Shown: one piece after another, positions 11,124-24,573 of the stretch
Layout: every line of letters begins with the position of its first letter
Numbering within the stretch: the stretch's first letter is position 1
Origin: Bryopsis sp. KO-2023
Taxonomy: Eukaryota; Chlorophyta; Ulvophyceae; Bryopsidales; Bryopsidaceae
NCBI GenBank assembly: GCA_030272585.1
Contig: BSYQ01000007.1
Location: forward strand, 996,001 to 1,060,000
DNA length: 64,000 bases
Reading direction: 5' to 3'
The notes under the pieces: generated by a model
Databases searched by the model: none
Told to the model about the DNA's origin: nothing
Seen by the model: the letters and a program-made list of their open reading frames with translations, nothing else
Position numbers and translations under genes: made by a program

Positions 11124-13143
11124 GATTGACGAATGCAGCAGCAGTTGTTGTTGTTGCTTTCGAAGAGGGAAGACGATCGCAAACGTTTCTGAACACGACG
11201 CTTCCAGGGCGCAATATGTAGGGAGATGGTCGACGCGACTCCGTGGGATCCCCAAAGCCCTCTCGCGAGCCAAGCAAGCGCGCGCCAGGTGTGCCAGCCC
11301 GAGTCTTGGATGACGATGATGATGATGAGGCTACTACCCCACGTGCAACACCCCCCCCAAAAAACACAGCAAAAATTGTGTGCACAAAAAAGACAAGGGG
11401 GCTGGTAGAGTGCGTTTGGGAAGACCAAGGACAGGAGGAGTGATTGCATTGCGTGGGTCGCTGTTTTAAAAAAAAACAAGCAAACGTGTTTTGGGGCAGG
11501 AACCAACCGTCCCGACACAACCCCGTGACCCCCTCTTTCTTTGGTTGCCCTTTTTCTTTTCGCTGTGTTGGCCTTTCTCTGTCATATTTATGGCGTTTGT
11601 TTCGTTGGGCTTCAGGTGACAGGGGTTCACTTCACACTTCCTTCAAGTGTTTTAATTTCCAGGCTTCCTGTCCATTGTTTGTGGCTTGAATGATGAATGG
11701 TATGTTCTGGCAGTTAACAGGACTTGTCCACACAAAGGACAGCTGAGCTGAGGGACAGCAGTTTACAGTACTTGGGATCGATTCCTGTGTTTCAATTCAG
11801 TTCAGTTACGCCCGTTATTGCCCCAATCAAAGCTGGCTGTCCCGTGAAACACAGCCCAGGCAAAACAATGGCAGTTCTATGGCCCCTGCAAAATCCGAAC
11901 TCGAAAATGTGTAACTGAGCCTGCAACGCCTCCCGCCTGTGTCCAAGCAATTCAGGATTACCATTCCAAACTCCCCGAGCTAGAAAACCCAAGACAAAAC
12001 ATCGGGTTTTGACTCATTTCTATTTTGCTATTTCTATTTTTTTTTTAATTATGGTTTTGACAAGTCGAAGAAACTCTTCGACTTCGTTTGAAAGAAAGAC
12101 TGCAGAAGCCGAGGCAGGTTGAGGGCTGCTGCTCTTTGTTGTGTGAAAATGAAAAAAATGTGGAGAGTAGGATTCGTACCCCCGCCGAATCGTAATCCTA
12201 GTCGCGACGATCCACTCTACGGACCCGGTCAGAATTGTTCTCCACGATCCATGTGAACACCAATTCCATATGTAACTTGCTTCAAAAACCCCAAGACCTC
12301 TCAAACGCCACTTCCGCGGCGTTTCTTCTTTTGCTGCATTCTGCCTGGTACCTTGAGTTCCTACTTTACTTTTCTATTATTTTTGATGGATGCTGGCAGC
12401 TCTTTCTATCCAGACATTTTCTTGGCTTTCCTTCCTTCCCGTTTGCTCACACTTCAGGTTCGGCTGATAACAACACATCACACCGCCCGACACTCACCCC
12501 TGACCGGCCAGCGGTGCGAGTCAGTCTGGCATGAAGCGCTGACGTCAACAACCGCCAGTCAACCAGGGGAGGCGAGGCGGAGAGGCCACACAGATTGGAT
12601 TTGCGAACATGGGCAGCCATGTCCGACCGACCTGTGAGGCAGCAAGCCACCTTCCTGCTGATTTCGCAAATCCGATTGTTGGTTTGGTGAAATTCGAATT
12701 GGTTTGGGGTTGGGGTAGTCAGTTGTGGGATGCATGGGTCGTTTGAATGGGATGTGTTCCATCCCCCCCAAAAAAAAACATGCCGATTCTGTGGATCTGG
12801 CTGGCTGGCCGGAATTATGGGAGGCCTTGGTTCATTGTCTCCTGTTTCAACGACCCCTGAAAGCGATCGAACAGGACGAACGAACGTGTCTTCCAAAAAA
12901 GCACCAAACGAACAGGAAAAAAACACCAAAAACACGCAACCCTTACAAACAGGGAAAAAACACCAAAAACACGCAACCCTATATATATAGTGCAGTGCTC
13001 ACAACCACCCTAAAACAAATGAAAGGGGCTTCGTTGGTTGGGCCGCCCTTCTGGCCGGCCCAACAGGGAAACAGGGAATAAACTCCAGGCGCTCGCACAC
13101 TATTGTGTGAGGAGCAGCAATTGGGCTGATCATCACCAACCAA

Positions 13144-13813
13144 TCAACAACAGTGTTCTCCGCCGCCACCGCCGCCACCTCCGTGTTTTCCACCTCCACC
13201 TCCACCTCCTCCGCCGCCGCCGCCTCCACCCCCACCTCCGAACTTTCCTCCTCCACCTCCACCGCCACTTCCACCGCCGCCGCCACCGCCGCCTCTTGCC
13301 AGCAGCATGCGGCTCACTGCACAGCGAAAACAAAATCAGTCACCTAAAAAACAGGCCCATCTGGTGGGGAAGGCGTGGTGGACGTCACTTTTCGGGCACC
13401 CACTTTTTCTGTCGCCACTTTTTCGTCGTCCTCCTCCTCCTCCACCCCCGCCGCCTCCGCCGCCTCCGCCGCCACCTCCGAATTTTCCTCCTCCACCCCC
13501 ACCTCCGCCGCCGCCGCCGCCTCCACCTCCACCTCCGAATTTTCCTCCTCCTCCGCCCCCACCTGCGCCTCCGCCGCCGCCACCACCTCCGTATTTGCCT
13601 CCATCTTCACCTGCAACGAGGAGACGACGCTCGTCTGGAACACACGCACAAGGCACGCTTCGTTCAGCCACCAAACAAAGAAACGCCGAAGGCAAGGGTG
13701 AAGCCACGGCCACAGCGAGTGCGAAGTGCCACGCCTGGCTCACCTGCGAAGGAAGCTTGCGCGGCAGCGACCACGAGGCCGAGCAGGAGCAGAGCAGCCA
13801 CGGTTTTGACCAT
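13144..13813 (-). CDS. Secreted glycine-rich protein, array copy 3
   Basis: Identical to copy 1: exon 1 is 13744-13813, exon 2 starts at 13634, and the terminal stop is at 13144. Confidence 0.62.
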
Positions 13814-15833
13814 GATTGACGAATGCAGCAGCAGTTGTTGTTGTTGCTTTCGAAGAGGGAAGACGATCGCAAACGTTTCTGAACACGACGCTTCCAGGGC
13901 GCAATATGTAGGGAGATGGTCGACGCGACTCCGTGGGATCCCCAAAGCCCTCTCGCGAGCCAAGCAAGCGCGCGCCAGGTGTGCCAGCCCGAGTCTTGGA
14001 TGACGATGATGATGATGAGGCTACTACCCCACGTGCAACACCCCCCCCAAAAAACACAGCAAAAATTGTGTGCACAAAAAAGACAAGGGGGCTGGTAGAG
14101 TGCGTTTGGGAAGACCAAGGACAGGAGGAGTGATTGCATTGCGTGGGTCGCTGTTTTAAAAAAAAACAAGCAAACGTGTTTTGGGGCAGGAACCAACCGT
14201 CCCGACACAACCCCGTGACCCCCTCTTTCTTTGGTTGCCCTTTTTCTTTTCGCTGTGTTGGCCTTTCTCTGTCATATTTATGGCGTTTGTTTCGTTGGGC
14301 TTCAGGTGACAGGGGTTCACTTCACACTTCCTTCAAGTGTTTTAATTTCCAGGCTTCCTGTCCATTGTTTGTGGCTTGAATGATGAATGGTATGTTCTGG
14401 CAGTTAACAGGACTTGTCCACACAAAGGACAGCTGAGCTGAGGGACAGCAGTTTACAGTACTTGGGATCGATTCCTGTGTTTCAATTCAGTTCAGTTACG
14501 CCCGTTATTGCCCCAATCAAAGCTGGCTGTCCCGTGAAACACAGCCCAGGCAAAACAATGGCAGTTCTATGGCCCCTGCAAAATCCGAACTCGAAAATGT
14601 GTAACTGAGCCTGCAACGCCTCCCGCCTGTGTCCAAGCAATTCAGGATTACCATTCCAAACTCCCCGAGCTAGAAAACCCAAGACAAAACATCGGGTTTT
14701 GACTCATTTCTATTTTGCTATTTCTATTTTTTTTTTAATTATGGTTTTGACAAGTCGAAGAAACTCTTCGACTTCGTTTGAAAGAAAGACTGCAGAAGCC
14801 GAGGCAGGTTGAGGGCTGCTGCTCTTTGTTGTGTGAAAATGAAAAAAATGTGGAGAGTAGGATTCGTACCCCCGCCGAATCGTAATCCTAGTCGCGACGA
14901 TCCACTCTACGGACCCGGTCAGAATTGTTCTCCACGATCCATGTGAACACCAATTCCATATGTAACTTGCTTCAAAAACCCCAAGACCTCTCAAACGCCA
15001 CTTCCGCGGCGTTTCTTCTTTTGCTGCATTCTGCCTGGTACCTTGAGTTCCTACTTTACTTTTCTATTATTTTTGATGGATGCTGGCAGCTCTTTCTATC
15101 CAGACATTTTCTTGGCTTTCCTTCCTTCCCGTTTGCTCACACTTCAGGTTCGGCTGATAACAACACATCACACCGCCCGACACTCACCCCTGACCGGCCA
15201 GCGGTGCGAGTCAGTCTGGCATGAAGCGCTGACGTCAACAACCGCCAGTCAACCAGGGGAGGCGAGGCGGAGAGGCCACACAGATTGGATTTGCGAACAT
15301 GGGCAGCCATGTCCGACCGACCTGTGAGGCAGCAAGCCACCTTCCTGCTGATTTCGCAAATCCGATTGTTGGTTTGGTGAAATTCGAATTGGTTTGGGGT
15401 TGGGGTAGTCAGTTGTGGGATGCATGGGTCGTTTGAATGGGATGTGTTCCATCCCCCCCAAAAAAAAACATGCCGATTCTGTGGATCTGGCTGGCTGGCC
15501 GGAATTATGGGAGGCCTTGGTTCATTGTCTCCTGTTTCAACGACCCCTGAAAGCGATCGAACAGGACGAACGAACGTGTCTTCCAAAAAAGCACCAAACG
15601 AACAGGAAAAAAACACCAAAAACACGCAACCCTTACAAACAGGGAAAAAACACCAAAAACACGCAACCCTATATATATAGTGCAGTGCTCACAACCACCC
15701 TAAAACAAATGAAAGGGGCTTCGTTGGTTGGGCCGCCCTTCTGGCCGGCCCAACAGGGAAACAGGGAATAAACTCCAGGCGCTCGCACACTATTGTGTGA
15801 GGAGCAGCAATTGGGCTGATCATCACCAACCAA

Positions 15834-16503
15834 TCAACAACAGTGTTCTCCGCCGCCACCGCCGCCACCTCCGTGTTTTCCACCTCCACCTCCACCTCCT
15901 CCGCCGCCGCCGCCTCCACCCCCACCTCCGAACTTTCCTCCTCCACCTCCACCGCCACTTCCACCGCCGCCGCCACCGCCGCCTCTTGCCAGCAGCATGC
16001 GGCTCACTGCACAGCGAAAACAAAATCAGTCACCTAAAAAACAGGCCCATCTGGTGGGGAAGGCGTGGTGGACGTCACTTTTCGGGCACCCACTTTTTCT
16101 GTCGCCACTTTTTCGTCGTCCTCCTCCTCCTCCACCCCCGCCGCCTCCGCCGCCTCCGCCGCCACCTCCGAATTTTCCTCCTCCACCCCCACCTCCGCCG
16201 CCGCCGCCGCCTCCACCTCCACCTCCGAATTTTCCTCCTCCTCCGCCCCCACCTGCGCCTCCGCCGCCGCCACCACCTCCGTATTTGCCTCCATCTTCAC
16301 CTGCAACGAGGAGACGACGCTCGTCTGGAACACACGCACAAGGCACGCTTCGTTCAGCCACCAAACAAAGAAACGCCGAAGGCAAGGGTGAAGCCACGGC
16401 CACAGCGAGTGCGAAGTGCCACGCCTGGCTCACCTGCGAAGGAAGCTTGCGCGGCAGCGACCACGAGGCCGAGCAGGAGCAGAGCAGCCACGGTTTTGAC
16501 CAT
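15834..16503 (-). CDS. Secreted glycine-rich protein, array copy 4
   Basis: Identical to copy 1: exon 1 is 16434-16503, exon 2 starts at 16324, and the terminal stop is at 15834. Confidence 0.62.
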
Positions 16504-18523
16504 GATTGACGAATGCAGCAGCAGTTGTTGTTGTTGCTTTCGAAGAGGGAAGACGATCGCAAACGTTTCTGAACACGACGCTTCCAGGGCGCAATATGTA
16601 GGGAGATGGTCGACGCGACTCCGTGGGATCCCCAAAGCCCTCTCGCGAGCCAAGCAAGCGCGCGCCAGGTGTGCCAGCCCGAGTCTTGGATGACGATGAT
16701 GATGATGAGGCTACTACCCCACGTGCAACACCCCCCCCAAAAAACACAGCAAAAATTGTGTGCACAAAAAAGACAAGGGGGCTGGTAGAGTGCGTTTGGG
16801 AAGACCAAGGACAGGAGGAGTGATTGCATTGCGTGGGTCGCTGTTTTAAAAAAAAACAAGCAAACGTGTTTTGGGGCAGGAACCAACCGTCCCGACACAA
16901 CCCCGTGACCCCCTCTTTCTTTGGTTGCCCTTTTTCTTTTCGCTGTGTTGGCCTTTCTCTGTCATATTTATGGCGTTTGTTTCGTTGGGCTTCAGGTGAC
17001 AGGGGTTCACTTCACACTTCCTTCAAGTGTTTTAATTTCCAGGCTTCCTGTCCATTGTTTGTGGCTTGAATGATGAATGGTATGTTCTGGCAGTTAACAG
17101 GACTTGTCCACACAAAGGACAGCTGAGCTGAGGGACAGCAGTTTACAGTACTTGGGATCGATTCCTGTGTTTCAATTCAGTTCAGTTACGCCCGTTATTG
17201 CCCCAATCAAAGCTGGCTGTCCCGTGAAACACAGCCCAGGCAAAACAATGGCAGTTCTATGGCCCCTGCAAAATCCGAACTCGAAAATGTGTAACTGAGC
17301 CTGCAACGCCTCCCGCCTGTGTCCAAGCAATTCAGGATTACCATTCCAAACTCCCCGAGCTAGAAAACCCAAGACAAAACATCGGGTTTTGACTCATTTC
17401 TATTTTGCTATTTCTATTTTTTTTTTAATTATGGTTTTGACAAGTCGAAGAAACTCTTCGACTTCGTTTGAAAGAAAGACTGCAGAAGCCGAGGCAGGTT
17501 GAGGGCTGCTGCTCTTTGTTGTGTGAAAATGAAAAAAATGTGGAGAGTAGGATTCGTACCCCCGCCGAATCGTAATCCTAGTCGCGACGATCCACTCTAC
17601 GGACCCGGTCAGAATTGTTCTCCACGATCCATGTGAACACCAATTCCATATGTAACTTGCTTCAAAAACCCCAAGACCTCTCAAACGCCACTTCCGCGGC
17701 GTTTCTTCTTTTGCTGCATTCTGCCTGGTACCTTGAGTTCCTACTTTACTTTTCTATTATTTTTGATGGATGCTGGCAGCTCTTTCTATCCAGACATTTT
17801 CTTGGCTTTCCTTCCTTCCCGTTTGCTCACACTTCAGGTTCGGCTGATAACAACACATCACACCGCCCGACACTCACCCCTGACCGGCCAGCGGTGCGAG
17901 TCAGTCTGGCATGAAGCGCTGACGTCAACAACCGCCAGTCAACCAGGGGAGGCGAGGCGGAGAGGCCACACAGATTGGATTTGCGAACATGGGCAGCCAT
18001 GTCCGACCGACCTGTGAGGCAGCAAGCCACCTTCCTGCTGATTTCGCAAATCCGATTGTTGGTTTGGTGAAATTCGAATTGGTTTGGGGTTGGGGTAGTC
18101 AGTTGTGGGATGCATGGGTCGTTTGAATGGGATGTGTTCCATCCCCCCCAAAAAAAAACATGCCGATTCTGTGGATCTGGCTGGCTGGCCGGAATTATGG
18201 GAGGCCTTGGTTCATTGTCTCCTGTTTCAACGACCCCTGAAAGCGATCGAACAGGACGAACGAACGTGTCTTCCAAAAAAGCACCAAACGAACAGGAAAA
18301 AAACACCAAAAACACGCAACCCTTACAAACAGGGAAAAAACACCAAAAACACGCAACCCTATATATATAGTGCAGTGCTCACAACCACCCTAAAACAAAT
18401 GAAAGGGGCTTCGTTGGTTGGGCCGCCCTTCTGGCCGGCCCAACAGGGAAACAGGGAATAAACTCCAGGCGCTCGCACACTATTGTGTGAGGAGCAGCAA
18501 TTGGGCTGATCATCACCAACCAA

Positions 18524-19193
18524 TCAACAACAGTGTTCTCCGCCGCCACCGCCGCCACCTCCGTGTTTTCCACCTCCACCTCCACCTCCTCCGCCGCCGC
18601 CGCCTCCACCCCCACCTCCGAACTTTCCTCCTCCACCTCCACCGCCACTTCCACCGCCGCCGCCACCGCCGCCTCTTGCCAGCAGCATGCGGCTCACTGC
18701 ACAGCGAAAACAAAATCAGTCACCTAAAAAACAGGCCCATCTGGTGGGGAAGGCGTGGTGGACGTCACTTTTCGGGCACCCACTTTTTCTGTCGCCACTT
18801 TTTCGTCGTCCTCCTCCTCCTCCACCCCCGCCGCCTCCGCCGCCTCCGCCGCCACCTCCGAATTTTCCTCCTCCACCCCCACCTCCGCCGCCGCCGCCGC
18901 CTCCACCTCCACCTCCGAATTTTCCTCCTCCTCCGCCCCCACCTGCGCCTCCGCCGCCGCCACCACCTCCGTATTTGCCTCCATCTTCACCTGCAACGAG
19001 GAGACGACGCTCGTCTGGAACACACGCACAAGGCACGCTTCGTTCAGCCACCAAACAAAGAAACGCCGAAGGCAAGGGTGAAGCCACGGCCACAGCGAGT
19101 GCGAAGTGCCACGCCTGGCTCACCTGCGAAGGAAGCTTGCGCGGCAGCGACCACGAGGCCGAGCAGGAGCAGAGCAGCCACGGTTTTGACCAT
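18524..19193 (-). CDS. Secreted glycine-rich protein, array copy 5
   Basis: The gene is identical to copy 1 (exon 1 19124-19193, exon 2 from 19014). Its upstream spacer carries the A to G variant at 20169, 976 bp before the start codon. Confidence 0.62.
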
Positions 19194-21213
19194 GATTGAC
19201 GAATGCAGCAGCAGTTGTTGTTGTTGCTTTCGAAGAGGGAAGACGATCGCAAACGTTTCTGAACACGACGCTTCCAGGGCGCAATATGTAGGGAGATGGT
19301 CGACGCGACTCCGTGGGATCCCCAAAGCCCTCTCGCGAGCCAAGCAAGCGCGCGCCAGGTGTGCCAGCCCGAGTCTTGGATGACGATGATGATGATGAGG
19401 CTACTACCCCACGTGCAACACCCCCCCCAAAAAACACAGCAAAAATTGTGTGCACAAAAAAGACAAGGGGGCTGGTAGAGTGCGTTTGGGAAGACCAAGG
19501 ACAGGAGGAGTGATTGCATTGCGTGGGTCGCTGTTTTAAAAAAAAACAAGCAAACGTGTTTTGGGGCAGGAACCAACCGTCCCGACACAACCCCGTGACC
19601 CCCTCTTTCTTTGGTTGCCCTTTTTCTTTTCGCTGTGTTGGCCTTTCTCTGTCATATTTATGGCGTTTGTTTCGTTGGGCTTCAGGTGACAGGGGTTCAC
19701 TTCACACTTCCTTCAAGTGTTTTAATTTCCAGGCTTCCTGTCCATTGTTTGTGGCTTGAATGATGAATGGTATGTTCTGGCAGTTAACAGGACTTGTCCA
19801 CACAAAGGACAGCTGAGCTGAGGGACAGCAGTTTACAGTACTTGGGATCGATTCCTGTGTTTCAATTCAGTTCAGTTACGCCCGTTATTGCCCCAATCAA
19901 AGCTGGCTGTCCCGTGAAACACAGCCCAGGCAAAACAATGGCAGTTCTATGGCCCCTGCAAAATCCGAACTCGAAAATGTGTAACTGAGCCTGCAACGCC
20001 TCCCGCCTGTGTCCAAGCAATTCAGGATTACCATTCCAAACTCCCCGAGCTAGAAAACCCAAGACAAAACATCGGGTTTTGACTCATTTCTATTTTGCTA
20101 TTTCTATTTTTTTTTTAATTATGGTTTTGACAAGTCGAAGAAACTCTTCGACTTCGTTTGAAAGAAAGGCTGCAGAAGCCGAGGCAGGTTGAGGGCTGCT
20201 GCTCTTTGTTGTGTGAAAATGAAAAAAATGTGGAGAGTAGGATTCGTACCCCCGCCGAATCGTAATCCTAGTCGCGACGATCCACTCTACGGACCCGGTC
20301 AGAATTGTTCTCCACGATCCATGTGAACACCAATTCCATATGTAACTTGCTTCAAAAACCCCAAGACCTCTCAAACGCCACTTCCGCGGCGTTTCTTCTT
20401 TTGCTGCATTCTGCCTGGTACCTTGAGTTCCTACTTTACTTTTCTATTATTTTTGATGGATGCTGGCAGCTCTTTCTATCCAGACATTTTCTTGGCTTTC
20501 CTTCCTTCCCGTTTGCTCACACTTCAGGTTCGGCTGATAACAACACATCACACCGCCCGACACTCACCCCTGACCGGCCAGCGGTGCGAGTCAGTCTGGC
20601 ATGAAGCGCTGACGTCAACAACCGCCAGTCAACCAGGGGAGGCGAGGCGGAGAGGCCACACAGATTGGATTTGCGAACATGGGCAGCCATGTCCGACCGA
20701 CCTGTGAGGCAGCAAGCCACCTTCCTGCTGATTTCGCAAATCCGATTGTTGGTTTGGTGAAATTCGAATTGGTTTGGGGTTGGGGTAGTCAGTTGTGGGA
20801 TGCATGGGTCGTTTGAATGGGATGTGTTCCATCCCCCCCAAAAAAAAACATGCCGATTCTGTGGATCTGGCTGGCTGGCCGGAATTATGGGAGGCCTTGG
20901 TTCATTGTCTCCTGTTTCAACGACCCCTGAAAGCGATCGAACAGGACGAACGAACGTGTCTTCCAAAAAAGCACCAAACGAACAGGAAAAAAACACCAAA
21001 AACACGCAACCCTTACAAACAGGGAAAAAACACCAAAAACACGCAACCCTATATATATAGTGCAGTGCTCACAACCACCCTAAAACAAATGAAAGGGGCT
21101 TCGTTGGTTGGGCCGCCCTTCTGGCCGGCCCAACAGGGAAACAGGGAATAAACTCCAGGCGCTCGCACACTATTGTGTGAGGAGCAGCAATTGGGCTGAT
21201 CATCACCAACCAA

Positions 21214-21883
21214 TCAACAACAGTGTTCTCCGCCGCCACCGCCGCCACCTCCGTGTTTTCCACCTCCACCTCCACCTCCTCCGCCGCCGCCGCCTCCACC
21301 CCCACCTCCGAACTTTCCTCCTCCACCTCCACCGCCACTTCCACCGCCGCCGCCACCGCCGCCTCTTGCCAGCAGCATGCGGCTCACTGCACAGCGAAAA
21401 CAAAATCAGTCACCTAAAAAACAGGCCCATCTGGTGGGGAAGGCGTGGTGGACGTCACTTTTCGGGCACCCACTTTTTCTGTCGCCACTTTTTCGTCGTC
21501 CTCCTCCTCCTCCACCCCCGCCGCCTCCGCCGCCTCCGCCGCCACCTCCGAATTTTCCTCCTCCACCCCCACCTCCGCCGCCGCCGCCGCCTCCACCTCC
21601 ACCTCCGAATTTTCCTCCTCCTCCGCCCCCACCTGCGCCTCCGCCGCCGCCACCACCTCCGTATTTGCCTCCATCTTCACCTGCAACGAGGAGACGACGC
21701 TCGTCTGGAACACACGCACAAGGCACGCTTCGTTCAGCCACCAAACAAAGAAACGCCGAAGGCAAGGGTGAAGCCACGGCCACAGCGAGTGCGAAGTGCC
21801 ACGCCTGGCTCACCTGCGAAGGAAGCTTGCGCGGCAGCGACCACGAGGCCGAGCAGGAGCAGAGCAGCCACGGTTTTGACCAT
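21214..21883 (-). CDS. Secreted glycine-rich protein, array copy 6
   Basis: The gene is identical to copy 1 (exon 1 21814-21883, exon 2 from 21704). Its upstream spacer shares with copy 5 the A to G variant, here at 22859. Confidence 0.62.
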
Positions 21884-23903
21884 GATTGACGAATGCAGCA
21901 GCAGTTGTTGTTGTTGCTTTCGAAGAGGGAAGACGATCGCAAACGTTTCTGAACACGACGCTTCCAGGGCGCAATATGTAGGGAGATGGTCGACGCGACT
22001 CCGTGGGATCCCCAAAGCCCTCTCGCGAGCCAAGCAAGCGCGCGCCAGGTGTGCCAGCCCGAGTCTTGGATGACGATGATGATGATGAGGCTACTACCCC
22101 ACGTGCAACACCCCCCCCAAAAAACACAGCAAAAATTGTGTGCACAAAAAAGACAAGGGGGCTGGTAGAGTGCGTTTGGGAAGACCAAGGACAGGAGGAG
22201 TGATTGCATTGCGTGGGTCGCTGTTTTAAAAAAAAACAAGCAAACGTGTTTTGGGGCAGGAACCAACCGTCCCGACACAACCCCGTGACCCCCTCTTTCT
22301 TTGGTTGCCCTTTTTCTTTTCGCTGTGTTGGCCTTTCTCTGTCATATTTATGGCGTTTGTTTCGTTGGGCTTCAGGTGACAGGGGTTCACTTCACACTTC
22401 CTTCAAGTGTTTTAATTTCCAGGCTTCCTGTCCATTGTTTGTGGCTTGAATGATGAATGGTATGTTCTGGCAGTTAACAGGACTTGTCCACACAAAGGAC
22501 AGCTGAGCTGAGGGACAGCAGTTTACAGTACTTGGGATCGATTCCTGTGTTTCAATTCAGTTCAGTTACGCCCGTTATTGCCCCAATCAAAGCTGGCTGT
22601 CCCGTGAAACACAGCCCAGGCAAAACAATGGCAGTTCTATGGCCCCTGCAAAATCCGAACTCGAAAATGTGTAACTGAGCCTGCAACGCCTCCCGCCTGT
22701 GTCCAAGCAATTCAGGATTACCATTCCAAACTCCCCGAGCTAGAAAACCCAAGACAAAACATCGGGTTTTGACTCATTTCTATTTTGCTATTTCTATTTT
22801 TTTTTTAATTATGGTTTTGACAAGTCGAAGAAACTCTTCGACTTCGTTTGAAAGAAAGGCTGCAGAAGCCGAGGCAGGTTGAGGGCTGCTGCTCTTTGTT
22901 GTGTGAAAATGAAAAAAATGTGGAGAGTAGGATTCGTACCCCCGCCGAATCGTAATCCTAGTCGCGACGATCCACTCTACGGACCCGGTCAGAATTGTTC
23001 TCCACGATCCATGTGAACACCAATTCCATATGTAACTTGCTTCAAAAACCCCAAGACCTCTCAAACGCCACTTCCGCGGCGTTTCTTCTTTTGCTGCATT
23101 CTGCCTGGTACCTTGAGTTCCTACTTTACTTTTCTATTATTTTTGATGGATGCTGGCAGCTCTTTCTATCCAGACATTTTCTTGGCTTTCCTTCCTTCCC
23201 GTTTGCTCACACTTCAGGTTCGGCTGATAACAACACATCACACCGCCCGACACTCACCCCTGACCGGCCAGCGGTGCGAGTCAGTCTGGCATGAAGCGCT
23301 GACGTCAACAACCGCCAGTCAACCAGGGGAGGCGAGGCGGAGAGGCCACACAGATTGGATTTGCGAACATGGGCAGCCATGTCCGACCGACCTGTGAGGC
23401 AGCAAGCCACCTTCCTGCTGATTTCGCAAATCCGATTGTTGGTTTGGTGAAATTCGAATTGGTTTGGGGTTGGGGTAGTCAGTTGTGGGATGCATGGGTC
23501 GTTTGAATGGGATGTGTTCCATCCCCCCCAAAAAAAAACATGCCGATTCTGTGGATCTGGCTGGCTGGCCGGAATTATGGGAGGCCTTGGTTCATTGTCT
23601 CCTGTTTCAACGACCCCTGAAAGCGATCGAACAGGACGAACGAACGTGTCTTCCAAAAAAGCACCAAACGAACAGGAAAAAAACACCAAAAACACGCAAC
23701 CCTTACAAACAGGGAAAAAACACCAAAAACACGCAACCCTATATATATAGTGCAGTGCTCACAACCACCCTAAAACAAATGAAAGGGGCTTCGTTGGTTG
23801 GGCCGCCCTTCTGGCCGGCCCAACAGGGAAACAGGGAATAAACTCCAGGCGCTCGCACACTATTGTGTGAGGAGCAGCAATTGGGCTGATCATCACCAAC
23901 CAA

Positions 23904-24573
23904 TCAACAACAGTGTTCTCCGCCGCCACCGCCGCCACCTCCGTGTTTTCCACCTCCACCTCCACCTCCTCCGCCGCCGCCGCCTCCACCCCCACCTCCG
24001 AACTTTCCTCCTCCACCTCCACCGCCACTTCCACCGCCGCCGCCACCGCCGCCTCTTGCCAGCAGCATGCGGCTCACTGCACAGCGAAAACAAAATCAGT
24101 CACCTAAAAAACAGGCCCATCTGGTGGGGAAGGCGTGGTGGACGTCACTTTTCGGGCACCCACTTTTTCTGTCGCCACTTTTTCGTCGTCCTCCTCCTCC
24201 TCCACCCCCGCCGCCTCCGCCGCCTCCGCCGCCACCTCCGAATTTTCCTCCTCCACCCCCACCTCCGCCGCCGCCGCCGCCTCCACCTCCACCTCCGAAT
24301 TTTCCTCCTCCTCCGCCCCCACCTGCGCCTCCGCCGCCGCCACCACCTCCGTATTTGCCTCCATCTTCACCTGCAACGAGGAGACGACGCTCGTCTGGAA
24401 CACACGCACAAGGCACGCTTCGTTCAGCCACCAAACAAAGAAACGCCGAAGGCAAGGGTGAAGCCACGGCCACAGCGAGTGCGAAGTGCCACGCCTGGCT
24501 CACCTGCGAAGGAAGCTTGCGCGGCAGCGACCACGAGGCCGAGCAGGAGCAGAGCAGCCACGGTTTTGACCAT
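23904..24573 (-). CDS. Secreted glycine-rich protein, array copy 7
   Basis: Identical to copy 1: exon 1 is 24504-24573, exon 2 starts at 24394, and the terminal stop is at 23904. Confidence 0.62.
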
